NCBI RefSeq assembly: GCF_005144585.1
Contig: NZ_SSMQ01000012.1
Span: 1 to 64,000, forward strand
Source: Polyangium fumosum
GTDB lineage: Bacteria; Myxococcota_A; Polyangia; Polyangiales; Polyangiaceae
Length of the DNA stretch: 64,000 bases
Reading direction: 5' to 3'
In this document: piece after piece, positions 25,979 to 34,490 of the stretch
Numbering within the stretch: the stretch's first letter is position 1
Layout of the letters: the number at the start of each line of letters is the position of its first letter
Translations under genes and position numbers: made by a program
Notes under the pieces: generated by a model
Database searches by the model: none
What the model saw: the letters and a program-made list of their open reading frames with translations, nothing else
What the model was told of the DNA's origin: nothing

Positions 25979-27610
25979 ATGGCCGGGGATCGAGACGCGG
26001 ACATCGCCGTCCTCGCGACGGGCGCCCTCTTTCACGGGGCCTACGAGGTCGTGCGCTGCATCAAGGCCGGCGGCATGGGCGCGGTGTACGAGGTCTTGCA
26101 GAAGAACACCGAGCGACGCCGCGCGTTGAAGGTGATGCTGCCGAGCCTCGTGAGCGACCCCGAGATGCGCGCCCGCTTCGAGCTCGAAGCCAAGATCGCG
26201 GCCGGGATCGAGAGCGAGCACATCGTCGAGACGCTCGACGCCGGCGTGGACGAAGCGACCGGCATGCCGTTCATCGTGATGGAACTCCTCAAGGGCGAGG
26301 AGATCGGCGCCCTGCTCAAGGTGCGCAAGCGCCTGCCGCCCGAGGAGGTCGTCACGCTCCTGCACCAGGCCGCGCTCGCGCTCGATCGCACGCACGCCGC
26401 CGGCATCATCCACCGCGATCTGAAGCCCGAGAACCTCTTCCTGACGCGCCGGGACGATGGATCGCCGCGCCTCAAGATCCTCGATTTCGGCGTGGCGAAA
26501 ATCGTGGCCGACGGAACGGGAAGCTCGAACACGACGAAAAGTGTCGGTTCGCCGCTCTACATGGCCCCCGAGCAGATTGCCGGGGAGGCCATCGGGCCCC
26601 ACGTCGATCGGTACTCGCTCGCCCACATCGCGTTCACGATGCTCGTCGGAAAGCCGTACTGGGCGCGCGAGCGCAAATCCGCCCAGGGGCTTTATCCCTA
26701 CCTGATGCTGGTGGCGCGCGGCGCCCAGGTGCCGTCGAGCGAGCGCGCGAAGGAGCTCGGGGTGAGCTTGCCCCCCGCATTCGACGGCTGGTTCTCCCGG
26801 GCCACCGCGCTCGACACGAGCACGCGGTTCGACGGCTCGGTGGCCATGGTCGCGGCGCTCGCGGAGGCCTTCGACGTCAAACCGCCCGCGGCCTCGACCC
26901 CGCCGCCCGGCACGCGCGCGGTGCTGCCCTCGATCGTGCTCGAACCGGCGCGCGAACTGCCGCTCTCCCAGCCGCCGCCGGCCGACGGCGTGATCACCGC
27001 GACCGCGCCGCCCGTCCCCGCGTACGTCGCGGCCATCGAGGCGAGCGGGCCGTCCCCCCTGCCTTCGTCGCTGGAGCCGCCGCCCGAGTCGACCTCGCCC
27101 GGCGCGGACCCTTCGGCGCCGGCGCTGACCCGTTCGAGCGGCGAGCCGCTGAGCTCGCCGGCGGAGCCGCGGTCCAGGCGGCGCTCGTCGGTCACGCCCC
27201 TCTTCGCGCTCGTGTTGCTCTTTGCAGGCGTGGGCGCGGTCGGCGCCGCGCTCGCGTTCTGGCCCAAAGGCGGGCCGCGCGCAGCATTGCCCTTGCCCTC
27301 GCCCACCATGGCGCCGACGCCGACGCCCGGGCCCACGTCCTCGTCCCCGGCGCCCGCGGCCGTCGTCCCCGCGGCGCTCTCCAGCGCCGAGCCGACCACG
27401 ATCCCCGAGCCTGTGGCCTCCGCGTCGGCCGCGCCGGTTGGGGAGCCTCTGCCCTCGTCGTCGTCGGCCACGCCCGTCGCATCGGCCGCGTCCTCGGACA
27501 AACCCGCCTCTCCGCTCCCCTCGACCAGCGGGTGGAGCCGTGGCAAGCCCGCGGGCACCGGCACGTCGAAGACCCCACCCAAGGGGAAAAATCCGCTCGA
27601 TGAATATTGA
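25979..27610 (+). CDS. Eukaryote-like Ser/Thr protein kinase, membrane anchored
   Basis: A 543-residue kinase. Gly-rich loop KAGGMGAVYEV (about 29-39), VAIK-type Lys51, HRDLKPEN at 145-152, DFGVAK at 169-174 and APEQ near 196-199 are all present, so it should be active. The activation loop is Thr/Ser-rich (SSNTTKS). After the kinase domain (to about 300) come about 100 Pro/Ala/Ser-rich residues, a transmembrane helix near 405-425 and another long Pro/Ser-rich tail outside. The tail has no folded sensor domain. Start ATG 25979 is chosen; TTG at 25913 would add 22 residues. The gene overlaps the next by 11 bp. Confidence 0.85.
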   Translation: MAGDRDADIAVLATGALFHGAYEVVRCIKAGGMGAVYEVLQKNTERRRALKVMLPSLVSDPEMRARFELEAKIAAGIESEHIVETLDAGVDEATGMPFIVMELLKGEEIGALLKVRKRLPPEEVVTLLHQAALALDRTHAAGIIHRDLKPENLFLTRRDDGSPRLKILDFGVAKIVADGTGSSNTTKSVGSPLYMAPEQIAGEAIGPHVDRYSLAHIAFTMLVGKPYWARERKSAQGLYPYLMLVARGAQVPSSERAKELGVSLPPAFDGWFSRATALDTSTRFDGSVAMVAALAEAFDVKPPAASTPPPGTRAVLPSIVLEPARELPLSQPPPADGVITATAPPVPAYVAAIEASGPSPLPSSLEPPPESTSPGADPSAPALTRSSGEPLSSPAEPRSRRRSSVTPLFALVLLFAGVGAVGAALAFWPKGGPRAALPLPSPTMAPTPTPGPTSSSPAPAAVVPAALSSAEPTTIPEPVASASAAPVGEPLPSSSSATPVASAASSDKPASPLPSTSGWSRGKPAGTGTSKTPPKGKNPLDEY

Positions 27611-28634
27611 ACGTCCGATCTTGGCGACGCGGAAGCACGCGTTCGCCGTCTCCGCGCTTTTGATCGTCTCGGTGTGCCCCGGGCGCGCGCTCGGTGAAGA
27701 CAAACCTCGGGATCCCGCGGCGGCCGAGGCGCTCTACCTGAGCGGTCGCAAGCTCGTGACCGACGGCAACTGGGCCGAGGGCTGCGCGAAGTTCGAGGCG
27801 AGCATGGAGCTGAACCCCGCGGCGAGCACGCTGATCAACATCGCGAAATGCCGCGAGCACGAGGGCAAGCTGACGCAGGCGCTCGTCGACTACCGCCGCG
27901 CGGTGCAGCTCAACCAGGACACGCTCGGCGAGGAGCGCAAGAAGCAGCTCGAACAGGTGGCGAAGGACGGGATCGCGGAGATCGAGCCGCGCCTCGCGCA
28001 CGTGGAGCTCGTGGTGAACGCGCGGCCCGAGGGGCTCGAGGTCGTGCGCGACGGCATCCGCCTGCCGCTGGCGGCGCTCGGCGAGACGATCCCGCTCGAT
28101 CCGGGCAAACACATGTTCGAGGCGAGCGCGCCTGGCTTCGAGACGATCGAAAGAAACATCGAGATCGCGGAAGGCCAGAAGGCGAGGGTGGAGCTCGCGC
28201 TCGTGCCCGCCGCGGCGGTCGCGAAAACACCGGCCTCGCCGCCCACGGACAAACCCAAGCCGCCCCCGGCCTCGGGCGGCGTGCCGGCCTGGGCGTTCGT
28301 CGCGGGCGGGCTCGGCCTCGCGGCGGTCGGCGTCGGCGTGTACTTCCGCTTCGATCAGATGGCGGCCGAGGAGAGGATCCAGGCGAACTGCCCGGGCACG
28401 CCGCCCATTTGTGATCCCACGAAAGCGTACCGGCCCGACGACGACAACATGCGCAAGGACCGGAGCTTTTACCTCTTCGTGGGCCTGACGGCGGTCGGCG
28501 CGGTGGGGATCGGCGCGGCGGTGGTCGGCATCGCGCGTGGGCTCTCGCAGAAGAAGCCGCAGGCGCAGAGCCTGCACGTCGTGCCGTACGTCGGGCGCGG
28601 CGACGGCGGGCTCGTGCTCCAGGGAGCTTTCTGA
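27600..28634 (+). CDS. TPR/PEGA-like membrane protein paired with the kinase
   Basis: A 344-residue protein. It has a signal or anchor segment (about 14-30), TPR-like helices (AEALYLSGRKLVTDGNWAEG and two more units to about 125), a PEGA-like beta domain (HVELVVNARPEGLEVVRDG), a Pro/Lys linker and two C-terminal hydrophobic segments (about 225-243 and 285-307). This TPR-PEGA-TM protein directly after a Ser/Thr kinase is a recurrent myxobacterial arrangement and suggests a substrate or scaffold role (inference). It overlaps the kinase stop by 11 bp, and the next gene starts two bases after its own stop. Confidence 0.7.
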   Translation: MNIERPILATRKHAFAVSALLIVSVCPGRALGEDKPRDPAAAEALYLSGRKLVTDGNWAEGCAKFEASMELNPAASTLINIAKCREHEGKLTQALVDYRRAVQLNQDTLGEERKKQLEQVAKDGIAEIEPRLAHVELVVNARPEGLEVVRDGIRLPLAALGETIPLDPGKHMFEASAPGFETIERNIEIAEGQKARVELALVPAAAVAKTPASPPTDKPKPPPASGGVPAWAFVAGGLGLAAVGVGVYFRFDQMAAEERIQANCPGTPPICDPTKAYRPDDDNMRKDRSFYLFVGLTAVGAVGIGAAVVGIARGLSQKKPQAQSLHVVPYVGRGDGGLVLQGAF

Positions 28635-28636
28635 CG

Positions 28637-29929
28637 ATGGCGAAGGGGCACTCGCAAGGGCTCACGCTCGCGCTGCTCGGCGTCGCGCTCTCCGGCTGCC
28701 CGATCGACGACGCGCAGGTCGGCGAGGCAGGATCGTCGAGCAGCAGCGGCATGACGGCGTCGTCGAGCTCGGGCAGCGGCGGCGCAGGCGGGATCGGCGG
28801 AGGCGGCACGGGCGGCGCCGGTGGCGGAAGCGGCGGCATGGGCGGCGGTTGTCCCGTGGAACCCGGCTTGCCCGGGAGCTGCGACGTGGCCGGTTGCCCC
28901 GCGTGCCCGACGCTCGTGATGTTCGCGACCGGGACGCAGGGCGGCGTCACGAAGCGGTTCCAGTCGAAGGACGGCTGGACGATGGAGACGGCCGTGAGCG
29001 AGAAGAGCGCCGATCCGCCGGCGTTCGTGATCCTCCCCGGCCAGAAGGCCGGCGTCGCGCTCCTGCGCAGCAGCGAAGGCGTGACGAAGGATCGGATCCG
29101 CGCGTCGACGTGGACCGAGGCGGGCGGCTTCGGGCTCGTGACGAACGTGGGGGCGAACGTGAGCACGCGGGCCACGCCCGGGATCGCGGCGTCGAGCGCC
29201 GCGGCGCACATCGTCTACCAGGACGTGACCAACAACCGCTACTGGTACGCGGCGTACACGCCCGCAAGCGGGTTCGCCCCGACGAACGAAGAGGTGAAGG
29301 TCGGAGTCGACACGTACAGCCTGGGAGATGCGGCCGCGGCGATCACCGTGCTCGGCATGGATCCCGTGATCACGAACGACGGGTGGGGCGACCCGAACCT
29401 GTACACGCAGCGCCGCGCGGCCGGCGTGTGGGAAGCGGCGACCCAGCACCTCGCGGCGTTCGACGTCGACGACACCACGCCCGCGATCGCGGCGCTCACC
29501 TCGACGCAAGGTCCCGAGCTCGTCCTCGTCTTCACGCGCGCGAACGACAAGCAGCTCGTGTTCCTCACGCGCGAGGGCGGGACGTGGAGCACGACGCCGG
29601 TCGAGATCACGGGCGCGAAGTCCACGGAGCTCACGCTGCTCGCGTTGCCCTCGGGCGGGGCGCTGCTCGCCTACCGCGAGGTCGCCACGGGGAACCTGCA
29701 CTGGGCGCGCTTTGACGGCGTGGCCTTCTCGGCCGTGGAAAACCTCGCGCTGAAGGCGATAGGCCGGCCCGCGCTCGCGCTCGGCGCGGGGGACGCGGAG
29801 GCCGAGCTCGTCTACGTGGACACGACCGGGAAGGCGCACCATGCGCGCCTGCAGAACGGCACGTTCACGACGCCCGTGCTCGTCGGCGGGACGAACCTCG
29901 TCGGCGTGGCGATCGCGACGAACCTTTGA
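28637..29929 (+). CDS. Gly-rich lipoprotein with beta-propeller-like body
   Basis: A 430-residue lipoprotein. The signal ends ALSGC (Cys21), followed by a Ser/Gly linker (about 30-75) like those in other lipoproteins here. The mature region has repeated beta units with W and Ala-Gly turns (RASTWTEAGGFGLVTNVGAN, LHWARFDGVAFSAVENLALK), suggesting a beta-propeller. No enzyme motif is visible. Third gene of the kinase run, starting two bases after the previous stop. Likely exposed at the outer membrane. Confidence 0.7.
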   Translation: MAKGHSQGLTLALLGVALSGCPIDDAQVGEAGSSSSSGMTASSSSGSGGAGGIGGGGTGGAGGGSGGMGGGCPVEPGLPGSCDVAGCPACPTLVMFATGTQGGVTKRFQSKDGWTMETAVSEKSADPPAFVILPGQKAGVALLRSSEGVTKDRIRASTWTEAGGFGLVTNVGANVSTRATPGIAASSAAAHIVYQDVTNNRYWYAAYTPASGFAPTNEEVKVGVDTYSLGDAAAAITVLGMDPVITNDGWGDPNLYTQRRAAGVWEAATQHLAAFDVDDTTPAIAALTSTQGPELVLVFTRANDKQLVFLTREGGTWSTTPVEITGAKSTELTLLALPSGGALLAYREVATGNLHWARFDGVAFSAVENLALKAIGRPALALGAGDAEAELVYVDTTGKAHHARLQNGTFTTPVLVGGTNLVGVAIATNL

Positions 29930-29949
29930 GCTGAAACGAGAGGGGAAGG

Positions 29950-29972
29950 GGGGGATGCGGTGTGCATCCCCC
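29950..29972. terminator. Hairpin between convergent genes
   Basis: GGGGGATGC and its complement form a perfect 9-bp stem around a 5-base loop GGTGT, in the 60 bp between the lipoprotein gene and the convergent amidohydrolase gene. This symmetrical location fits a bidirectional terminator, although no T-run is present in either direction. Confidence 0.5.
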
Positions 29973-29989
29973 TCGCGGGGGCGGACCGT

Positions 29990-32653
29990 TCAGGGGACGA
30001 ACGGATCGCAGTCGACGAACACGACGTCGCTCTTGCTGCGCGGCATGAGCTTGAAGTGGTTGAACGAGTAGCCGTGGACGCCGGTGATCGAGGTGAACTT
30101 CGATCCCACGGCGCACGTGTTGTTCAGGCCCATGTTCAGCGCCGCGTCGGTGATCTGGTCGTCGATGCGCAGGTTGCCGGTGACCGTGAACTCGTCGTAG
30201 TCGCCGGCCGGTCCGTCCGAGTTCACGACCGTGATCGCCACGTTCACCACGCGCACGAGCATCGACTCGTAGCCCTCGGCGAACATGCCGTTCGTCGCGA
30301 TGGTGGCGGGATCCGCGACGTCGATCGGGCCAAAGGGCAGCGTCGTGCTCGCTTCGTCGACGGTCACGATCGGGGTCGTGATCTCGCCGAGGCCGAAGTA
30401 CTCCTCGTACTCGCCCGTGATGCTGACGCGGTTGCCGACCTGGACCTGCGGCGCCGTGCTGCCCGTGAAGACGAAGATGCCGCTGAAGGGCTTCAGCGAC
30501 GCATCCTGCACGTAGAAGCCGCGGCTGTTGCCCGTGTTCGGGCGGAGGGCCGTGACGAAGACGTCCTTGATCGCGACGGCCGAGCCCGCGGCCGGGTGCT
30601 CGGGGTGCGCCGGGTTGCGGATCACCTCGATGAGCATGGGCTTGGGCGGGCAGAGCGGCGTGCCGAAGTTCGGCTCGGCGCACGGATCACACACGTCGCC
30701 GTGCCCGTCCGCGTCCGCGTCGGCCTGGTCGCTGTTCGCCGCTTCGGGGCAGTTGTCGTTGCCGTTCGGCACGCCGTCGGCGTCGATGTCGTTCGCGTCG
30801 AGCGACGTGCAGCCGTCGTTCGCATCGAAGGGGCACGCGTCGCAGACGTCGCCGATCTTGTCGCCGTCGATGTCGGCCTGCGCGCCCTGATCGAGCGGCC
30901 GGATCGGGTTGAAGACCTTGGGGCAGTTGTCGACGTCGTTCGCGATGCCGTCGCCGTCGTCGTCCTCGGCCGTGATGCCGTTCGCGTACTCGGTGCGCCA
31001 GGGGACGCAGCTCGGCTCGATGTTGGGCGTCACGTCGTTGCAGAAGAAGAGCGGGTAGAACGCCTCGCCGGCCGTGCGGATCTGGTTCAGCGTGATGCCG
31101 TTCAGGTCCTTCGCGACGCACGCGCGCTTGTCCCTCCCGCAGACGGGCAAGGGCTCGCAGTTCGAGCCCCCGAAGGCCGGATCGATCACGAGCTTGTCGT
31201 CGCCGTAGAGCGCCTTGCCGCCGCGCAGGACGAGCACGACGTCCTCGACCCCGGCGCCGATCACGGCGCGGTGATCCTTGCGATCCTTGCCGTCGAAGAT
31301 CGTGATGTCGGCGGCGTAGCCGGGCTTCAGCATGCCGACGATGTCCCCCGCGCCCGCGGCGAGCGCGGCGTTCGTGGTGACCATGCGCCAGAGCTCCAGG
31401 TCGGAGAAATGGCCGTCGTAGTGGAGCGTGTTGAGCTCGTCCGCGCAGCGCAGCTCGCGAAGCAGGTTCATCGAGCCCGAGGCCACCCAGTCGGTGCCGA
31501 GCGCGATCGGCACGCCGAGCGTGTCGAGCAGCGTGACGCTCGCGGTGTTGCCGTAGAGATCGATGTTCGAGCGCGGCGACCAGACGACCGTGCTGAAGTC
31601 CTTGCGCATCTCGGCGAAGTCGTCGGCGTTGAAGCCGATCGCGTGCACGATGGCCGTCTGCGGTTGGACGATGTCGTTCGCGCCCGAGATCTGGCAGGTG
31701 ATCTCGTTGTGCGCGGCCTTGTCGATGCCCTCGCTGACGTGCGGCACATACGCTTCGAGGTCGGCGATGGCCGTGGCGGCCGTGGGCGAGGGGTAGTTGC
31801 AGCCCGACTCGAGCATGAGGCCGCCGCTGTCGCCGAGCGGGAACGTGTCGGAGTCCGCGGGCGGGATCGGCAGGCCCTCCATCCGGCCCTGCACGTCGAG
31901 GTTGCGGAGCAGGCCGGCCTGGCCGCCCGCGCCGAGCGTCGACGTCGCGCCGCTCATCACGAAGCGCAGCTCCGCGAACCGCACCACGTCGCCGCTCGCG
32001 CCGCCGTTCACCGAGATCTTCGGCAGCCCCGGCGCGCCCTTTCGCCACTGATGGCGGTGCGTGTAGCGGACGCCGTCGTGCGTCTTCGGCGGGTTGTTCG
32101 CGAAGCCGATGTGATCGTGCGCGTTGATGAGCCCCGGCGAGATGACGCCGTCCGCGCACTCGATGATCGTGGGATCGGCTGCGGCGGGCGAGGCGCTGCA
32201 ATCGCAGTCGACGCAGGCGATGCTGCCCGTCGTGTCGAGCGCGAGCTCGCCGCGGTGGAACGTCTGATCGGGCGCGAGCACGGTGCCGCGGAAGATCGTG
32301 CCCGAGGTCCCCTGCTTCACGACCGCACACGTGCCCTGAGGCGGCGGCGTGAGCGGAGCGCCCGGACACTCGATCACGACGCCGCTCGGCGCGCCGCCGC
32401 TGCCTCCAGCGCCGCCCTGACCGCCTTGCCCTCCAGCGCCGCCCTGACCGCCCTCGCCCGCAACGCCGCCCTGTCCCCCTTGTCCGCCGACGCCGCCTTG
32501 CCCTCCGGCCCCGCCCGGGCCCGCGCTGCTGCTGCTCGTCGTGGTCATGCTGGTGCCCCCTTCGGCACACCCGGCCGCGATCGCGGCGAGTGGGAGCGTC
32601 AGGGCCATCGTGCAAAGAAAGAGCGAGGGACGGGTGAAGCGCGGCGGTCTCAT
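29990..32653 (-). CDS. Lipoprotein amidohydrolase fused to TSP3 repeats and an OB-like domain
   Basis: An 887-residue modular lipoprotein. IAAGC lipobox (Cys29) and a Gly-rich linker lead into an amidohydrolase-like domain with GLINAHDHIGF metal site, a histidine motif in VHAIGF and the late Asp region LGTDW. Then come thrombospondin type-3-like calcium repeats (DDDGDGIANDVDNCP, DIDGDKIGDVCDACP, DIDADGVPNGNDNCP, DADADGHGDVCDPC at about 605-705). The C-terminus (about 720-887) has an OB/YhcR-like pattern (VQVGNRVSITGEYEEYFGLG). All parts are in one frame without interruption. The hydrolysed substrate is unknown; the Ca-binding repeats suggest an extracellular location. Confidence 0.75.
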   Translation of the reverse strand: MRPPRFTRPSLFLCTMALTLPLAAIAAGCAEGGTSMTTTSSSSAGPGGAGGQGGVGGQGGQGGVAGEGGQGGAGGQGGQGGAGGSGGAPSGVVIECPGAPLTPPPQGTCAVVKQGTSGTIFRGTVLAPDQTFHRGELALDTTGSIACVDCDCSASPAAADPTIIECADGVISPGLINAHDHIGFANNPPKTHDGVRYTHRHQWRKGAPGLPKISVNGGASGDVVRFAELRFVMSGATSTLGAGGQAGLLRNLDVQGRMEGLPIPPADSDTFPLGDSGGLMLESGCNYPSPTAATAIADLEAYVPHVSEGIDKAAHNEITCQISGANDIVQPQTAIVHAIGFNADDFAEMRKDFSTVVWSPRSNIDLYGNTASVTLLDTLGVPIALGTDWVASGSMNLLRELRCADELNTLHYDGHFSDLELWRMVTTNAALAAGAGDIVGMLKPGYAADITIFDGKDRKDHRAVIGAGVEDVVLVLRGGKALYGDDKLVIDPAFGGSNCEPLPVCGRDKRACVAKDLNGITLNQIRTAGEAFYPLFFCNDVTPNIEPSCVPWRTEYANGITAEDDDGDGIANDVDNCPKVFNPIRPLDQGAQADIDGDKIGDVCDACPFDANDGCTSLDANDIDADGVPNGNDNCPEAANSDQADADADGHGDVCDPCAEPNFGTPLCPPKPMLIEVIRNPAHPEHPAAGSAVAIKDVFVTALRPNTGNSRGFYVQDASLKPFSGIFVFTGSTAPQVQVGNRVSITGEYEEYFGLGEITTPIVTVDEASTTLPFGPIDVADPATIATNGMFAEGYESMLVRVVNVAITVVNSDGPAGDYDEFTVTGNLRIDDQITDAALNMGLNNTCAVGSKFTSITGVHGYSFNHFKLMPRSKSDVVFVDCDPFVP

Positions 32654-32827
32654 GCTCGCATCTTACGCGAAGATGAGCGGCTCGGCTGCTCGTCCGCGCG
32701 TCCTGACGAACGGCGTCACGCGTTCGTCACGCCTGATCGACGCAGCCGTCGTGGGCGGCCCGGTGACCCTCGCTCCACTATCGACGCGCCGCGCCGCGCG
32801 CGCTAAGCACCTCGCCGGAGAGCGTGC

Positions 32828-33475
32828 ATGAAGATCTTCATCGACTCGGGTGACATCGCGGAGATCAAAGAGGCGCAGGCGATGGGCGTCGTCGACGGCG
32901 TGACGACCAACCCCTCGCTCCTCGCGAAGGGGGGCAAGCCCACGAAGGTGGCCATCGCGGAGATCTGCGAGGTGGTCGACGGCCCCATTTCGGCCGAGGT
33001 CGTCGGCGTCGAGGCCCAGGAGATCCTGCGCGAAGGCCGGGAGCTCGCGCGGATTCACAAGAACGTCGTGGTCAAGGTCCCGCTCATCGACGAGGGCCTG
33101 AAGGCGGTCCGTGTCTTCACAGCCGAGGGGATCAAGACGAACGTGACGCTCTGCTTCTCCGCGTCGCAGGCGCTGCTCGCGGCGAAGGCGGGCGCGACGT
33201 ACATCTCGCCGTTCGTCGGTCGGATCGACGACATCTCGGGCGACGGCATGGACCTCATCCAGCAGATCGTGCAGATCTACCGGAACTACGAGTTCAAGAC
33301 CGAGGTCCTCACCGCGAGCGTGCGCCACCCCGTGCACTTCGTGCAGGCGGCGATGATCGGCGCGCACGTGGCGACGCTGCCGCTCAAGGTGATCAAGCAG
33401 CTCCTCAAGCACCCGCTCACCGACCTCGGCCTCGCGCAGTTCCTCGCGGACGCGAAGAAGATCCCGCAGTCGTAG
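32828..33475 (+). CDS. tal: Transaldolase (small Fsa/Tal type)
   Basis: A 215-residue transaldolase of the short class, in which K83 (NVVVKVPL) forms the Schiff base. Family signatures [12 protein letters not shown] and FVGRIDDI are present. It transfers dihydroxyacetone units in the non-oxidative pentose phosphate pathway, or may act as fructose-6-phosphate aldolase; the length is typical. It is followed after two bases by the GTG start of ybeY, so the two are probably co-transcribed. Confidence 0.9.
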   Translation: MKIFIDSGDIAEIKEAQAMGVVDGVTTNPSLLAKGGKPTKVAIAEICEVVDGPISAEVVGVEAQEILREGRELARIHKNVVVKVPLIDEGLKAVRVFTAEGIKTNVTLCFSASQALLAAKAGATYISPFVGRIDDISGDGMDLIQQIVQIYRNYEFKTEVLTASVRHPVHFVQAAMIGAHVATLPLKVIKQLLKHPLTDLGLAQFLADAKKIPQS

Positions 33476-33477
33476 CC

Positions 33478-34026
33478 GTGGCGACGAAGAAGAAGGGCAA
33501 ACCCGCCCCGCCCGCGCCTGCACCGAACGTGGTGGAGGTCGCGACGCGGGGCGGGCCGTTCGAAGGCGCCTCGCCCGTGGTGATCCGTCGCCGCGCCGGC
33601 AAGATGCTCGAACACCTCGGCCTCACGGCGGTCGAGCTCAGCATCGCGCTCGTCGACGACGCGACGATCCACGAGCTGAATCGTTCGTACCGGCACAAGG
33701 ACAAACCCACGGACGTCCTTTCTTTTCCGCTGCACGAGCGTCCCCCCGGGTGGAAGCCGAAGGGAGCGAAGGGCGCGGAGATCGGCGCGGGATGGCCCCA
33801 CGAAGGGCCTCTCGGGGACGTGATCCTCTCGATCGACACGGCACGGCGACAGGCCGCGGATCAAGGTCGTCCGCTGCTCGCGGAGCTCACGATGCTCCTC
33901 GCGCACGGCCTCTTGCACCTCGTCGGGTACGACCACCGGACGGCGGCCGAGGATCGCGAGATGACGGCGCGGACACGGGAGCTCGAAGCGGTGGCGAACG
34001 CGCGGATAGCAGGCGCCCCCCGGTGA
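33478..34026 (+). CDS. ybeY: Endoribonuclease YbeY
   Basis: A 182-residue zinc endoribonuclease that matures rRNA 3' ends and takes part in ribosome quality control. The H3xH5xH zinc motif is intact in HGLLHLVGYDH, and NRSYRHKDKPTDVLSFPL matches the family core. A 30-residue N-terminal extension (MATKKKGKPAPPAPAP) is basic and Pro/Ala-rich, longer than usual. GTG start at 33478, two bases after the transaldolase stop; there is no better ATG. Confidence 0.88.
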   Translation: MATKKKGKPAPPAPAPNVVEVATRGGPFEGASPVVIRRRAGKMLEHLGLTAVELSIALVDDATIHELNRSYRHKDKPTDVLSFPLHERPPGWKPKGAKGAEIGAGWPHEGPLGDVILSIDTARRQAADQGRPLLAELTMLLAHGLLHLVGYDHRTAAEDREMTARTRELEAVANARIAGAPR

Positions 34027-34128
34027 CATTCCCGAGATTTTGCCTTGCGAGGCCACTCTTCGCCTGTTAAACGGTCGCCCGCTCGCGTCCAGGACGTGCT
34101 CGGACAGAGCCATTTCATGGGGTCGTCA

Positions 34129-34138
34129 CCGATATCGG
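34129..34138. promoter_or_regulatory. 10-bp palindrome upstream of the HU gene
   Basis: CCGATATCGG is a perfect palindrome 24 bp before the HU start codon and just upstream of its GAGGAGGG ribosome site, in an otherwise gene-free 136-bp region. It could be an operator or chance; HU genes are often autoregulated. Confidence 0.25.
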
Positions 34139-34162
34139 GCGGCGATCCAAGAGGAGGGCAGG

Positions 34163-34477
34163 ATGCCTCTTAGCAAGCTGACGAAAGCCCAGATCACGGC
34201 CGCTCTCGCCGAGAGCACCAGCCTCGACAAGAAGGCCGTGGGTAGCGTCCTCGACGCGCTCTCGGCGCTCGTGGCCAAGCAACTCGGATCGGATGGTCCG
34301 GGCGAAATCACGATACCGGGGCTCGTCAAGCTCAAGGCGAAGGCGACGCCCGCCACCGCCGATCGTCAGGGTGTCAATCCGTTCACGAAGGAGCCCATGA
34401 CCATCAAGGGCAAGCCCGCGAGCCGCAAGGTCCGCGCGACGCCGGTCAAGGGCCTCAAGGATCAGGTGGGCGCGTAA
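34163..34477 (+). CDS. HU-family DNA-binding protein
   Basis: A 104-residue HU/IHF-like nucleoid protein. The helical dimer core (LTKAQITAALAESTSLDKKA) and the beta arm with NPFTKEPMTIKGKPASRKVRATPVKGLK are visible. In the arm the usual R-NP loop is QGVNPFTKEP. A basic tail is present but lacks the long Lys/Ala extension of some actinobacterial HUs. Start: ATG 34163 with GAGGAGGG upstream; frames starting earlier would include the palindrome region. A strong terminator follows inside the convergent lnt gene. Confidence 0.88.
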   Translation: MPLSKLTKAQITAALAESTSLDKKAVGSVLDALSALVAKQLGSDGPGEITIPGLVKLKAKATPATADRQGVNPFTKEPMTIKGKPASRKVRATPVKGLKDQVGA

Positions 34478-34490
34478 CCGAATCTTCGGT

